Part shown: one piece after another, positions 7,734 to 13,121 of the stretch
How the letters are laid out: each line of letters opens with the position of its first letter
How positions within the stretch are numbered: the first letter of the stretch is position 1
Assembly: GCA_022848805.1 (NCBI GenBank)
Contig: JAJISI010000023.1
Location: 1 to 13,121, forward strand
Direction: 5' to 3'
DNA length: 13,121 nucleotides
From: Thermoplasmatota archaeon
GTDB lineage: Archaea > Thermoplasmatota > Thermoplasmata > UBA10834
Notes under the pieces: generated by a model
Seen by the model: only the letters and a program-made list of their open reading frames with translations
Database searches by the model: none
What the model was told of the DNA's origin: nothing
Program-made: the position numbers and the translations under genes

Positions 7734-9926
7734 TCATGTGAGGTTCAGCACTTCCATCTCTCGCTCGAGGATAGATACTTCTTGCTGTAGGAGAGTTTCC
7801 GGGCTGAGCGACAGGGCCAGGATGCAATCCGATTCCGATATCTCGTCTATAAGGCTTCTGAGGAACCGCAGCACGGAATCGAAACTGGTGTTGCTGATGA
7901 GGTACTGAATGCCGTCCAGGACCACCATGCTGGTTCCCTCTTCCCCCATGAACCCTTGTATCGTGTGGATGATCATCTCGAGCGATGGAGGGATCGTCTT
8001 CTCGCTCGAGCTGTCCTTGTCCGTGAGCCAGAGTATCTCCGGCATCGCTCCGAACTCATCCCGTATGCGCCGGGGGTTCATCCTCGTGATCACCATCCCA
8101 CGGAACCCATCATCCTTGATCTTCCTCGCGAGGAGGACGTTGCTGTACATCGGCTTCTCCTCCTCGATCAGGTAGCAGTGACCTGGGGAAACCTTGACCT
8201 CCTTCATGATCTCCTTGCGCGTCTCCTGAACTGGAGTCAACGGCTTGAGTATGTCGGAGACCAGGTTAAGGTCGATCTCCATCTTCATTATCGAAGAGAA
8301 CGCGACGATCTTGTTGAGGGTGCCCTCCAGCTCCCTCACGTTGGTCGTGACCCTCTCCGCTATGTACGATATGAGGTCGCCTCCCAGCTTGAGCTTCTTC
8401 TCGGCAGACTTCACTTCGAGTATCTTGATCCTGGTTTCGATGTTCGGCGGTTGTATGTCCACGGTGAGACCCTTCTGGATCCTCGCATTGAGCCGGTCGC
8501 TGAGGCCTGGCACTTGGGCAGGCACCCGGTCGCTCGCAAGGACGACCTGCTTCTCCTCATCCACGAGGTAGTCGATGACCTTGACCATTTCGTCCTGGGT
8601 CGTCTGGCTCGCCGCCAGGAACTGCATGTCGTCTATGAGCAGCAGATCGGACTTCCGCAGGTCGTCTCTGATGCTCCGCATGAGCCCGACATCCTTCTTG
8701 GCACGGTCGAAGGCGTCGACTATGCGGTCCGAAGGAAGGAAGAGCACTCTCTTGTTGCCTTTTCCCTTCGCTATCTCGTGTCCGATTGCCGAGAGAAGGT
8801 GGGTCTTGCCCAGGCCTGACCCCCCGAGTATGAGCAGCGGGTTATACTGCGCTCCCGAGCCGGCAGCGACGGCGGCCGCGACTGTGAACGGGAACTTCGA
8901 GCCTGGGCCAACAACGAAATTCTCGAAAGTCATTCCCTTGACCAGGGATTTCACGTAGGGTGGGGCCTCGGCCTCCTCGGAGGAACATCGATCGCACTGC
9001 CCGTTCTCGTTCAGCCCTCCTCCACACCTCGGGCAGCTCTCTGCCGTCTCCTCGTCGCCCTCTTCCGCCCCGGTCTGGTATTTCAGGATCAGGTCGTAGA
9101 CGTCTCCGGCCTTCTCCTCCTGTTTCTTCTTCTCCATCTCCTCCTTGATGGACGCCTCTTCCGTCTTCCTCTTATGTACGCGGCGTTTGACCTTCTCCTG
9201 CAGAAACTCTATGTCCGACTCTATCTCCGCTATCCTTGATGGATCGTTCAGCTTGCCACGTATCTCGACGATCTCCTGCTCATGTCCCAAGACAGGGAAG
9301 TTGTTGAGCACTACCCCGAACTGCGTGAGCCGTTGGACGTCGTTCTCGAAGTCCGTCACGGCCTTTCCGAACTCGTCCGGTCTCTTGTCCAAGACCTCTG
9401 TGAGAACATCGACGACGAACCCCTTCCTGCGCAGCTCGTCGATCTTGTCCCTGGACGGATCGACTTGCTCATCGGGCGGCTCCACGACTTCTGGAGCCGG
9501 CGAGTCCTCCACCGGGCTCTCGCTCTCGGAGGGCACGGGCCTCTCCGTCGCCGGCGTTCCAGGGCCTATCAGGGCGTCCGGGAACCGTCTCTCGAACTCT
9601 TCCTTCTCCACCCTGCTGTGGATCTCGATGACCGAAGTCTTGTCTTGCGAGTCCTCCAGTATGAACCTGAGGGACCTCTCCCCCGTGTAGATCCTCCGGA
9701 GATCTCTCGGCTTCGACTTCTCGAACTCGTATATGGCCATTGCAGGCGACCCATGCTCGACGACGACATACCCGATCGAGCTCATGATCTCCTTTTCCAG
9801 GCGGACCTTGAGGTATCCCGAGAAACTGTATTGTTTGAGGTCTGCTAGGATGGATTTGAGGGAGTCCGGCCCGCCCTTGGCGGTTCGGACGATGATGCCT
9901 TCTGGAATTCGGAGGTCGGTCACCAT
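7734..9926 (-). CDS. DnaA-family AAA+ ATPase fused to zinc ribbon and DUF835
   Basis: The 730-residue product has five parts. Residues 1-110 form a domain with FSGYLKVRLE (35-44), like the archaeal DUF2226/DUF4388 type. A Pro/Glu linker and a charged coiled coil (about 160-275) follow. C298/C301/C311/C314 make a zinc ribbon. Residues 333-560 are a DnaA-like AAA+ module: MTFENFVVG entry (332-340), Walker A GGSGLGKTHLL (368-378), Walker B LLLIDDMQFLA (428-438), ASDRVP (464-469), DRLNARIQKG with the probable arginine finger R482 (477-486), IQPPNIETRI (491-500), and sensor II in NVRELEGTLN with R531 (529-538). This order and wording are those of bacterial DnaA rather than Orc1/Cdc6. Residues 580-728 are a DUF835 domain, with MVVLDGIQYLI (667-677) and LLQQEVSILEREMEVL (712-727). 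The DnaA-box-binding helix-turn-helix of DnaA domain IV is absent. ATP binding is expected from the motifs; a role in replication initiation is not shown. The ATG at 9926 lies near a TATA box, so the message is nearly leaderless. Confidence 0.93.
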   Translation of the reverse strand: MVTDLRIPEGIIVRTAKGGPDSLKSILADLKQYSFSGYLKVRLEKEIMSSIGYVVVEHGSPAMAIYEFEKSKPRDLRRIYTGERSLRFILEDSQDKTSVIEIHSRVEKEEFERRFPDALIGPGTPATERPVPSESESPVEDSPAPEVVEPPDEQVDPSRDKIDELRRKGFVVDVLTEVLDKRPDEFGKAVTDFENDVQRLTQFGVVLNNFPVLGHEQEIVEIRGKLNDPSRIAEIESDIEFLQEKVKRRVHKRKTEEASIKEEMEKKKQEEKAGDVYDLILKYQTGAEEGDEETAESCPRCGGGLNENGQCDRCSSEEAEAPPYVKSLVKGMTFENFVVGPGSKFPFTVAAAVAAGSGAQYNPLLILGGSGLGKTHLLSAIGHEIAKGKGNKRVLFLPSDRIVDAFDRAKKDVGLMRSIRDDLRKSDLLLIDDMQFLAASQTTQDEMVKVIDYLVDEEKQVVLASDRVPAQVPGLSDRLNARIQKGLTVDIQPPNIETRIKILEVKSAEKKLKLGGDLISYIAERVTTNVRELEGTLNKIVAFSSIMKMEIDLNLVSDILKPLTPVQETRKEIMKEVKVSPGHCYLIEEEKPMYSNVLLARKIKDDGFRGMVITRMNPRRIRDEFGAMPEILWLTDKDSSSEKTIPPSLEMIIHTIQGFMGEEGTSMVVLDGIQYLISNTSFDSVLRFLRSLIDEISESDCILALSLSPETLLQQEVSILEREMEVLNLT

Positions 9927-9955
9927 TTCTGGAGCCCGTTGGATGAATACGGTCG

Positions 9956-9967
9956 CATATTATAAAG
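9956..9967 (-). promoter_or_regulatory. TATA box of the DnaA-like gene
   Basis: On the minus strand this reads CTTTATAATATG, one of the best TATA-like sequences in the window. Its centre is about 35 bases before the ATG at 9926, predicting a leader of only about 8 nt. No Shine-Dalgarno sequence precedes the ATG, in keeping with leaderless or near-leaderless translation. Confidence 0.6.
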
Positions 9968-10018
9968 TCCTCTCTTCTTGCGACGGATGCTGGGGTGCGT
10001 GGGTCTCCTAACAGCTCC

Positions 10019-10035
10019 GCGAAAAGGCTTAACTA
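10019..10035 (+). promoter_or_regulatory. BRE/TATA-like promoter of tRNA-Thr
   Basis: GCGAAAAGG (10019-10027) followed by CTTAACTA (10028-10035) resembles the element before the DUF355 gene. The spacing predicts a transcript start near 10056, about 10 nt before the mature tRNA 5' end. Confidence 0.5.
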
Positions 10036-10065
10036 GGAAGACCATCTTCACAACAGCCCACGAGT

Positions 10066-10167
10066 GCCACTGTAGCTCAGCGGTAACCTGCGTTTCATGC
10101 GCGGTCGCTAAAGAGCGGCGGTTTCGTAAACCGCAGGCCGGGGGTTCGAGACCCTCCAGTGGCTCCA
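10066..10167 (+). tRNA. tRNA-Thr (anticodon CGU) with a D-loop intron
   Basis: The acceptor stem is GCCACTG (10066-10072) with CAGTGGC (10157-10163), seven perfect pairs. It is followed by discriminator T (10164), usual for archaeal threonine tRNAs, and an encoded CCA (10165-10167). The anticodon arm is GCGGT-TTCGTAA-ACCGC, giving anticodon CGU, which reads ACG as threonine. The T arm is GGGGG-TTCGAGA-CCCTC with one G-U pair. The D stem GCTC/GAGC is split by extra sequence: removing 27 nt (10085-10111) restores a seven-base D-loop, AGCGGTA. The mature tRNA would be 72 nt plus CCA. Without that removal the gene cannot fold as a tRNA. It lies between divergent and following protein genes and seems to be transcribed from its own promoter. 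Confidence 0.94.
10085..10111 (+). other. 27-nt bulge-helix-bulge intron in the tRNA-Thr D-loop (position 20/21)
   Basis: The junction forms a complete splicing motif for the archaeal tRNA endonuclease. The outer helix is the D stem GCTC/GAGC. The central four-pair helix is exon AGCG (10078-10082 region, ending before the bulge) with intron CGCT (10106-10109). The two three-base bulges are GT|A and AA|A, with cuts after the second base of each. The intron's own helix is ACC/GGT continued by GCG/CGC around a seven-base loop. Cutting at these points gives a normal mature D-arm. The cut sites follow the established rule for this motif; splicing itself is not shown. Confidence 0.9.
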
Positions 10168-10203
10168 CTTCTTCCGAATACAGGGTCGCCGTGTTGGGCA
10201 ACT

Positions 10204-10211
10204 CTAATATG
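10204..10211 (+). promoter_or_regulatory. TATA-like element of the zinc-ribbon/Yip1 gene
   Basis: CTAATATG is centred about 26 bases before the GTG at 10234, predicting a leaderless message starting at that codon. It also helps choose the start, because there is no ribosome binding site upstream and the only earlier in-frame start lies inside the tRNA. Confidence 0.5.
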
Positions 10212-10233
10212 GCGCCTAGATGATTGCCTCCCT

Positions 10234-11142
10234 GTGTCGGCTGGCTCTATTGTCTTCTCTAACGCCATCCGCTGTGGCGGGTGCGGCAACATCAGCTCGG
10301 GATACCTCCAGGTGGCAGAGGACGGCAACGGTGTCACCAAGTGCCCCTCCTGCGGTTCGACCATCGTGCAGAAGCTCGAACACGGATTCGTCTCGCAGGT
10401 GCCACCCCACAGGTTCGCCCCATCGGGTGGACGAGCACCTTACGAGAGCCGCTACCCGGGGCTATACGCACAGCCGAAGCACGCGCCCAAACTGGACCTG
10501 CGTAACTTCTTCAGGCTGATAGCTCATCCTCGCCACTCCCTCTCAGAGCTCTATCTCTCCACGGACCTCAAGTACGCAATGTTCCTCGTCGTCCTGTCGA
10601 CGACGATATACGCGGTCGTGGGCGCCGCGGTGACCAGCGAGATGTCCGAGGTCATCGGCGTAGGCGACGCGAACGCTTTCGAATTATTGATGCTCGCCGC
10701 GCTCGGATGGATCGTGGCGATCATATCGTTCCTGGTTTTTGCCGTCGTGTCCTCTATAGTCTCTCACGAGGTATTCGACGGACGGGGCGACAAAGGCTCG
10801 ACCGTCGCGTTGGCAGGCTACTGTTATCCTTGGTTCGTCGCGGTCACGCTTGTACTCCTGACGATATTCGCGGCCGGATTCGGCGGACTGGAGCTCAGCC
10901 AGGTTCAGCACTGGGGTGATTCAGATATGGAACGTGCCATCGCGTGGGGCGCCGTTCTACTTGCATCCGCGGTACTCGGTCTGATCTGGTTGCTCGTCCT
11001 GACCGGAAGGGCAGTGAGCGTGGCGAACGACGTGTCGGTAGGTGAGGGTATACTGTCCGCGATAATAGGTGCGATCGCCGCTGGCCTGGTTTCGCTCGTG
11101 GTGGGCGCGGTCATGCGGTTGCCCATTGGTCTTACGCTGTAG
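10234..11142 (+). CDS. Zinc-ribbon Yip1-domain membrane protein
   Basis: The 302-residue product begins with a zinc ribbon, C14/C17 and C37/C40 (CGGCG and CPSCG). A Pro/Gly-rich linker (56-85) and a Yip1-like membrane domain follow. The latter starts with LRNFFRLIAHPRHSLSELYL (89-108) and STDLKYAMFLVVLS, and contains GRGDKGSTVALAGYCYPW (183-200), typical of this family before its third membrane segment. Probable membrane spans are 114-133, 152-175, 197-217, 235-257 and 271-294. Eukaryotic Yip1 proteins act in membrane traffic; the role in archaea is unknown. I chose the GTG at 10234 because the open frame upstream runs through the tRNA and a TATA-like element fits this codon. The gene converges on thiC with 5 bp between the stop codons. 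Confidence 0.85.
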   Translation: MSAGSIVFSNAIRCGGCGNISSGYLQVAEDGNGVTKCPSCGSTIVQKLEHGFVSQVPPHRFAPSGGRAPYESRYPGLYAQPKHAPKLDLRNFFRLIAHPRHSLSELYLSTDLKYAMFLVVLSTTIYAVVGAAVTSEMSEVIGVGDANAFELLMLAALGWIVAIISFLVFAVVSSIVSHEVFDGRGDKGSTVALAGYCYPWFVAVTLVLLTIFAAGFGGLELSQVQHWGDSDMERAIAWGAVLLASAVLGLIWLLVLTGRAVSVANDVSVGEGILSAIIGAIAAGLVSLVVGAVMRLPIGLTL

Positions 11143-11147
11143 GACCG

Positions 11148-12413
11148 CTACTTGCCCATGGTTTTCTCGATCATCTTCATCGCGCAGAGCTCACCGCACA
11201 TCGAGCAGGCCTGCGACCCTTCGACTCTGCCGCGTTCCCTGTACTTCTTCGCCTTATCAGGGTCCATCGAGAGTTCATACATCTTCTCCCAATCGAAGGC
11301 GCGTCTTGCCTCCGACATCTTCCTGTCCCAGTCCCCACCTCGGCCCCGCGCTAGGTCGGCCGCATGGGCGGCGATCCTGCTCGCTATGACGCCTTCCCGG
11401 ACATCGTCCACGGTCGGGAGGGCTAGATGCTCCGAAGGAGTGACGTAGCATAGGAAGTCCGCTCCATGGTAGGCTGCGAGCGCTCCGCCGATGGCTCCGG
11501 CTATGTGATCGTATCCTGCTGCCACGTCGCACACCAGTGGCCCCAGGACATAGAATGGCGCCCCGTGACAGACCGCCTTCTCGAGGCGGACATTGGCTTC
11601 GATCTGGTCGAGCGGAACGTGTCCGGGTCCCTCCACCATCGCCTGCACGCCCTCGTCTCTAGCCCGTTCTACGAGATCCCCGAGAACCTTCAGCTCTTCG
11701 ACTTGGGGTGCATCCGTGGCGTCCGCGATAGAGCCTGGTCTGAGGCCGTCGCCGAGGCTGAGCGCGAAACCGTAATCCCTAGCAAGGTCGAGCAGATGGT
11801 CGTAGTTCCCGTACAACGGGTTTTCCAGGCCGTTCTCGTGCATCCAGGCTACGAGCATGGCCCCGCCTCGGGAAACCACTCCTGTGACTCTTTCCGCCTT
11901 CCTGAGCGTGTCCGCCGTGGCCCTGGTGACTCCGCAATGAACGGTCATGAAGTCCACACCGTCCCTTGCGTGCTGCTCTATGGTGCCGAAGAGGTCGTCC
12001 TCAGTCATCGTCAAAGGGTCCACCCTCTCTGACGCGCGGCACATGGCCTCGTATATCGGCACCGTCCCCACTGGCAGAGCGCACTCCCGCAACACCTGTC
12101 TTCTGATGTCGCCTATGTTGCCTCCCGTGCTGAGGTCCATCACTGCATCCGCGCCGTATTTCACCGCCTCACGGACCTTCTCGAGCTCTTTGGAGACATC
12201 AACGAGGTCCCTGGATGTCCCAAGGTTGGCGTTCACTTTGACCGACATGCCCTCTCCGATCGCTCTAGGAACGACAGACGCGTGTCTCTGGTTGAAAGGA
12301 ATGACCACGCGCCCCTCCTGCAGAAGCTTCCTCAGGGCATCTGGTTCGACCCCCTCCGTCTCAGCAATCCCCTTTATTTCCACTGGAGATTCGATTCTCT
12401 TTCGAATAGCCAT
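11148..12413 (-). CDS. thiC: Phosphomethylpyrimidine synthase ThiC
   Basis: ThiC is a radical-SAM enzyme of unusual type that turns aminoimidazole ribotide into hydroxymethylpyrimidine phosphate for thiamine synthesis. The 421-residue product is complete and of the short form lacking the long N-terminal domain of many bacterial enzymes. Recognisable blocks are VNANLGTS (60-67), DAVMDLSTGGNIGDIRRQVL (89-108), DFMTVHCGVT (154-163), VSRGGAMLVAWMHENGLENP (180-199), LSLGDGLRPGSIADATDAPQ (218-237), MVEGPGHVPLDQI (259-271), and YVLGPLVCDVAAGYDHIAGA (288-307). The C-terminal iron-sulphur motif is CSMCGELC (C403, C406, C410), a CX2CX3C spacing one residue shorter than the classic CX2CX4C; I believe this occurs in other short-form enzymes, so I do not read it as a defect. 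The ATG at 12413 fits the family start. No other thiamine gene is in view. A thiamine-sensing leader is possible but unproven. Confidence 0.97.
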   Translation of the reverse strand: MAIRKRIESPVEIKGIAETEGVEPDALRKLLQEGRVVIPFNQRHASVVPRAIGEGMSVKVNANLGTSRDLVDVSKELEKVREAVKYGADAVMDLSTGGNIGDIRRQVLRECALPVGTVPIYEAMCRASERVDPLTMTEDDLFGTIEQHARDGVDFMTVHCGVTRATADTLRKAERVTGVVSRGGAMLVAWMHENGLENPLYGNYDHLLDLARDYGFALSLGDGLRPGSIADATDAPQVEELKVLGDLVERARDEGVQAMVEGPGHVPLDQIEANVRLEKAVCHGAPFYVLGPLVCDVAAGYDHIAGAIGGALAAYHGADFLCYVTPSEHLALPTVDDVREGVIASRIAAHAADLARGRGGDWDRKMSEARRAFDWEKMYELSMDPDKAKKYRERGRVEGSQACSMCGELCAMKMIEKTMGK

Positions 12414-12444
12414 TCAGTATCATATGCTCTTAAGAATCCCCTCG

Positions 12445-12452
12445 GTATAAAC
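12445..12452 (-). promoter_or_regulatory. TATA box of thiC
   Basis: On the minus strand this is TTTATACC, centred about 35 bases before the thiC ATG and giving a leader of about 9 nt. Used alone, it would leave no room for a riboswitch in the message. A second, palindromic TATA-like sequence at 12694-12703 could serve thiC as a distal promoter. Confidence 0.55.
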
Positions 12453-12600
12453 CCTTTCATCGGACCAATCGAGGATGCGTCTCCCAGACAAGCCGATTAT
12501 CCTCGCATCGGACTTTCTCGGCGGTCTCAGCGGCCTGTCCGAGCGGTCGCGCAAACGGCCTTTCGAACCGTCTCGCCCGCCCCCATCGTCACGTGTCGAA

Positions 12601-12626
12601 CTTTCCGGTAGAAAACACCGGGAAAG
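12601..12626. repeat. Inverted repeat, nine-pair hairpin
   Basis: CTTTCCGGT (12601-12609) pairs with ACCGGGAAAG (12617-12626), leaving one unpaired G and a seven-base loop, AGAAAAC. It could be a structured element of an RNA read from either strand. Confidence 0.6.
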
Positions 12627-12649
12627 AACGACCCAATTCTGCATCGGAA

Positions 12650-12665
12650 GAAAAGGGGTCTTTTC
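12650..12665. repeat. Perfect six-pair inverted repeat upstream of the gyrB promoter
   Basis: GAAAAG and CTTTTC flank the four bases GGGT. It lies about 30 bases before the gyrB TATA box, where an operator for an activator could sit. No function is shown. Confidence 0.5.
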
Positions 12666-12693
12666 GGGGTGTGCCAGCAAGCATCCGCAAAGC

Positions 12694-12703
12694 ATTTAAA
12701 TAT
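12694..12703 (+). promoter_or_regulatory. TATA box of gyrB
   Basis: ATTTAAATAT is a strong TATA sequence, palindromic at its core. Transcription should start near 12727, leaving a leader of about 84 nt before the gyrB ATG, unlike the leaderless pattern elsewhere in the window. Confidence 0.6.
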
Positions 12704-12810
12704 CGTGGTTCCATTGGTCATTCAGAGGCCAAAAAAAGCGCCGAAGAGCGCGGATGGGATGCGCCTCGAAAATGCCGGTCAACGAGCTTGTCTTATGGGG
12801 CTGAAATCTG

Positions 12811-13121
12811 ATGGAAGATAGCACATATGATGCGGAGAGAATCCAGGTTCTCGAGGGGTTGGAGGCGGTAAGAAAACGCCCCAGCATGTACATTGGTAGC
12901 ACAGACTTCCACGGACTCCACCACCTGGTCTACGAAGTGGTGGACAACAGCATCGACGAGGCGATGGCCGGGTACTGCACGCAGATCGACGTCTCGCTGA
13001 ACGAGGACGGGAGCGTCACGGTCGTCGACAACGGCCGGGGCATACCCATAGGAATGCACAAGAAGTACAACACGGACGTCCTCCAGCTCGTTCTAACCAA
13101 GCTTCACTCCGGAGGTAAGTT
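12811..13121 (+). CDS. gyrB: DNA gyrase subunit B, N-terminal fragment (cut by window edge)
   Basis: GyrB is the ATPase subunit of the type IIA topoisomerase that introduces negative supercoils. The 103 visible residues are the start of its GHKL ATP-binding domain: LEGLEAVRKRPSMYIGS (14-30), LVYEVVDNSIDEA (39-51), VVDNGRGIPIG (71-81), and LVLTKLHSGGK (93-103). E42, N46, D73, R76 and G77 occupy the same numbered positions as the ATP-binding and catalytic residues of E. coli GyrB. The fragment is intact and very bacterial in character, as expected because archaeal gyrase is held to have come from bacteria. The ATG at 12811 is fixed by a stop codon 9 bases upstream in frame. The ribosome binding site is weak (GGGG at 12797-12800). 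gyrA may follow beyond the window. Confidence 0.97.
   Translation, partial: MEDSTYDAERIQVLEGLEAVRKRPSMYIGSTDFHGLHHLVYEVVDNSIDEAMAGYCTQIDVSLNEDGSVTVVDNGRGIPIGMHKKYNTDVLQLVLTKLHSGGK

Larger units (their letters stand above)
12454..12690. other. Structured, GC-rich intergenic region between thiC and gyrB
   Basis: No convincing protein gene lies here, although short frames are open on both strands. Four inverted repeats follow one another: GATGCG/CGCATC (12474-12479 with 12504-12509), CTCGG/CCGAG (12517-12521 with 12539-12543), ACGG/CCGT (12555-12558 with 12568-12571), and the stronger hairpin at 12601-12626. The DNA is GC-rich, unlike the AT-rich promoter patches on either side. A non-coding RNA or a thiC leader is possible; I see no tRNA, C/D-box or CRISPR pattern. 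Confidence 0.4.

Noticed and set aside
7956..8819. A 287-codon open frame on the plus strand, opposite the DnaA-like gene, with others beside it (8575-8958, 9145-9690, 9282-9848).
   Set aside because: They lie wholly antisense to a gene with clear conserved motifs, have biased composition typical of GC-rich shadow frames, and show no domain.
10159..10233. A longer version of the zinc-ribbon/Yip1 protein starting at the GTG at 10159.
   Set aside because: That codon lies in the tRNA acceptor stem and the added 25 residues resemble nothing; a TATA-like element points to the GTG at 10234.
11148..11250. The ThiC iron-sulphur motif CX2CX3C, one residue shorter than CX2CX4C, as a possible inactivating change.
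   Set aside because: All three cysteines are present in a well-preserved C-terminus, and I believe this spacing occurs in other short-form archaeal and anaerobe enzymes.
12420..12811. Open frames of 64-109 codons on both strands between thiC and gyrB.
   Set aside because: They overlap each other and two promoters, have odd composition (runs of Arg, Pro and Ser) and lack ribosome binding sites.
1..13121. Search for CRISPR arrays, insertion sequences, integrases, rRNA genes and attachment sites.
   Set aside because: No regularly spaced repeats, transposase motifs, terminal inverted repeats or rRNA sequences are visible; the tRNA 3' end is not duplicated nearby.

Overview
The window looks like a chromosomal segment from an archaeon, most likely an uncultivated or little-studied member of the Thermoplasmatota (Thermoplasmata-type Euryarchaeota) with GC-rich coding DNA. 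The support is: an archaeal-type Lhr helicase, a DUF355 'adenosine-specific kinase', an archaeal-type OGG1-family glycosylase, archaeal TATA/BRE-like promoters about 25 bases before start codons, zinc-ribbon membrane proteins of the Yip1 type, a DUF835 protein, a tRNA with a bulge-helix-bulge intron, and a DNA gyrase B gene of the kind that reached several euryarchaeal lineages from bacteria. The exact lineage is an inference.

Layout. Bases 1-3762 (+) hold the 3' part of a very long Lhr-type helicase gene, which enters from the left edge. A small polytopic membrane protein gene follows (3814-4368, +). It overlaps tail-to-tail by 21 bp with a minus-strand pair transcribed leftwards from 5708: a DUF355 gene, then a TTG-initiated 8-oxoguanine DNA glycosylase gene 5 bp later. 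A 168-bp divergent control region (5709-5876) separates this pair from a plus-strand gene for a protein with three zinc ribbons, an acidic Glu/Pro-rich linker and a helical C-terminus (5877-7724). That gene converges, with a 9-bp gap, on the most remarkable gene of the window (7734-9926, -): a DnaA-family AAA+ ATPase that lacks the DnaA-box-binding domain and is fused to an N-terminal GYLKV-type domain, a coiled coil, a zinc ribbon and a C-terminal DUF835 domain.

Upstream of it, in the opposite direction, is tRNA-Thr(CGU) (10066-10167), whose D-loop is interrupted by a 27-nt intron. The junction folds as a textbook bulge-helix-bulge. Next come a zinc-ribbon/Yip1 membrane protein gene (10234-11142, +), converging on thiC (11148-12413, -), and, after about 400 bp of partly structured intergenic DNA, the first 103 codons of gyrB (12811 to the edge, +).

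How the genes fit together. Several concern DNA: Lhr and OGG in repair, gyrase B in supercoiling, and a DnaA-like ATPase of unknown job. There is no sign of one operon; genes are mostly single units with their own TATA-like elements, several giving leaderless or nearly leaderless messages. I see no mobile element, CRISPR array or integrase. The best candidates for something undescribed are the DnaA-DUF835 fusion, the D-loop tRNA intron, the long C-terminal extension of Lhr, and a structured region upstream of thiC.
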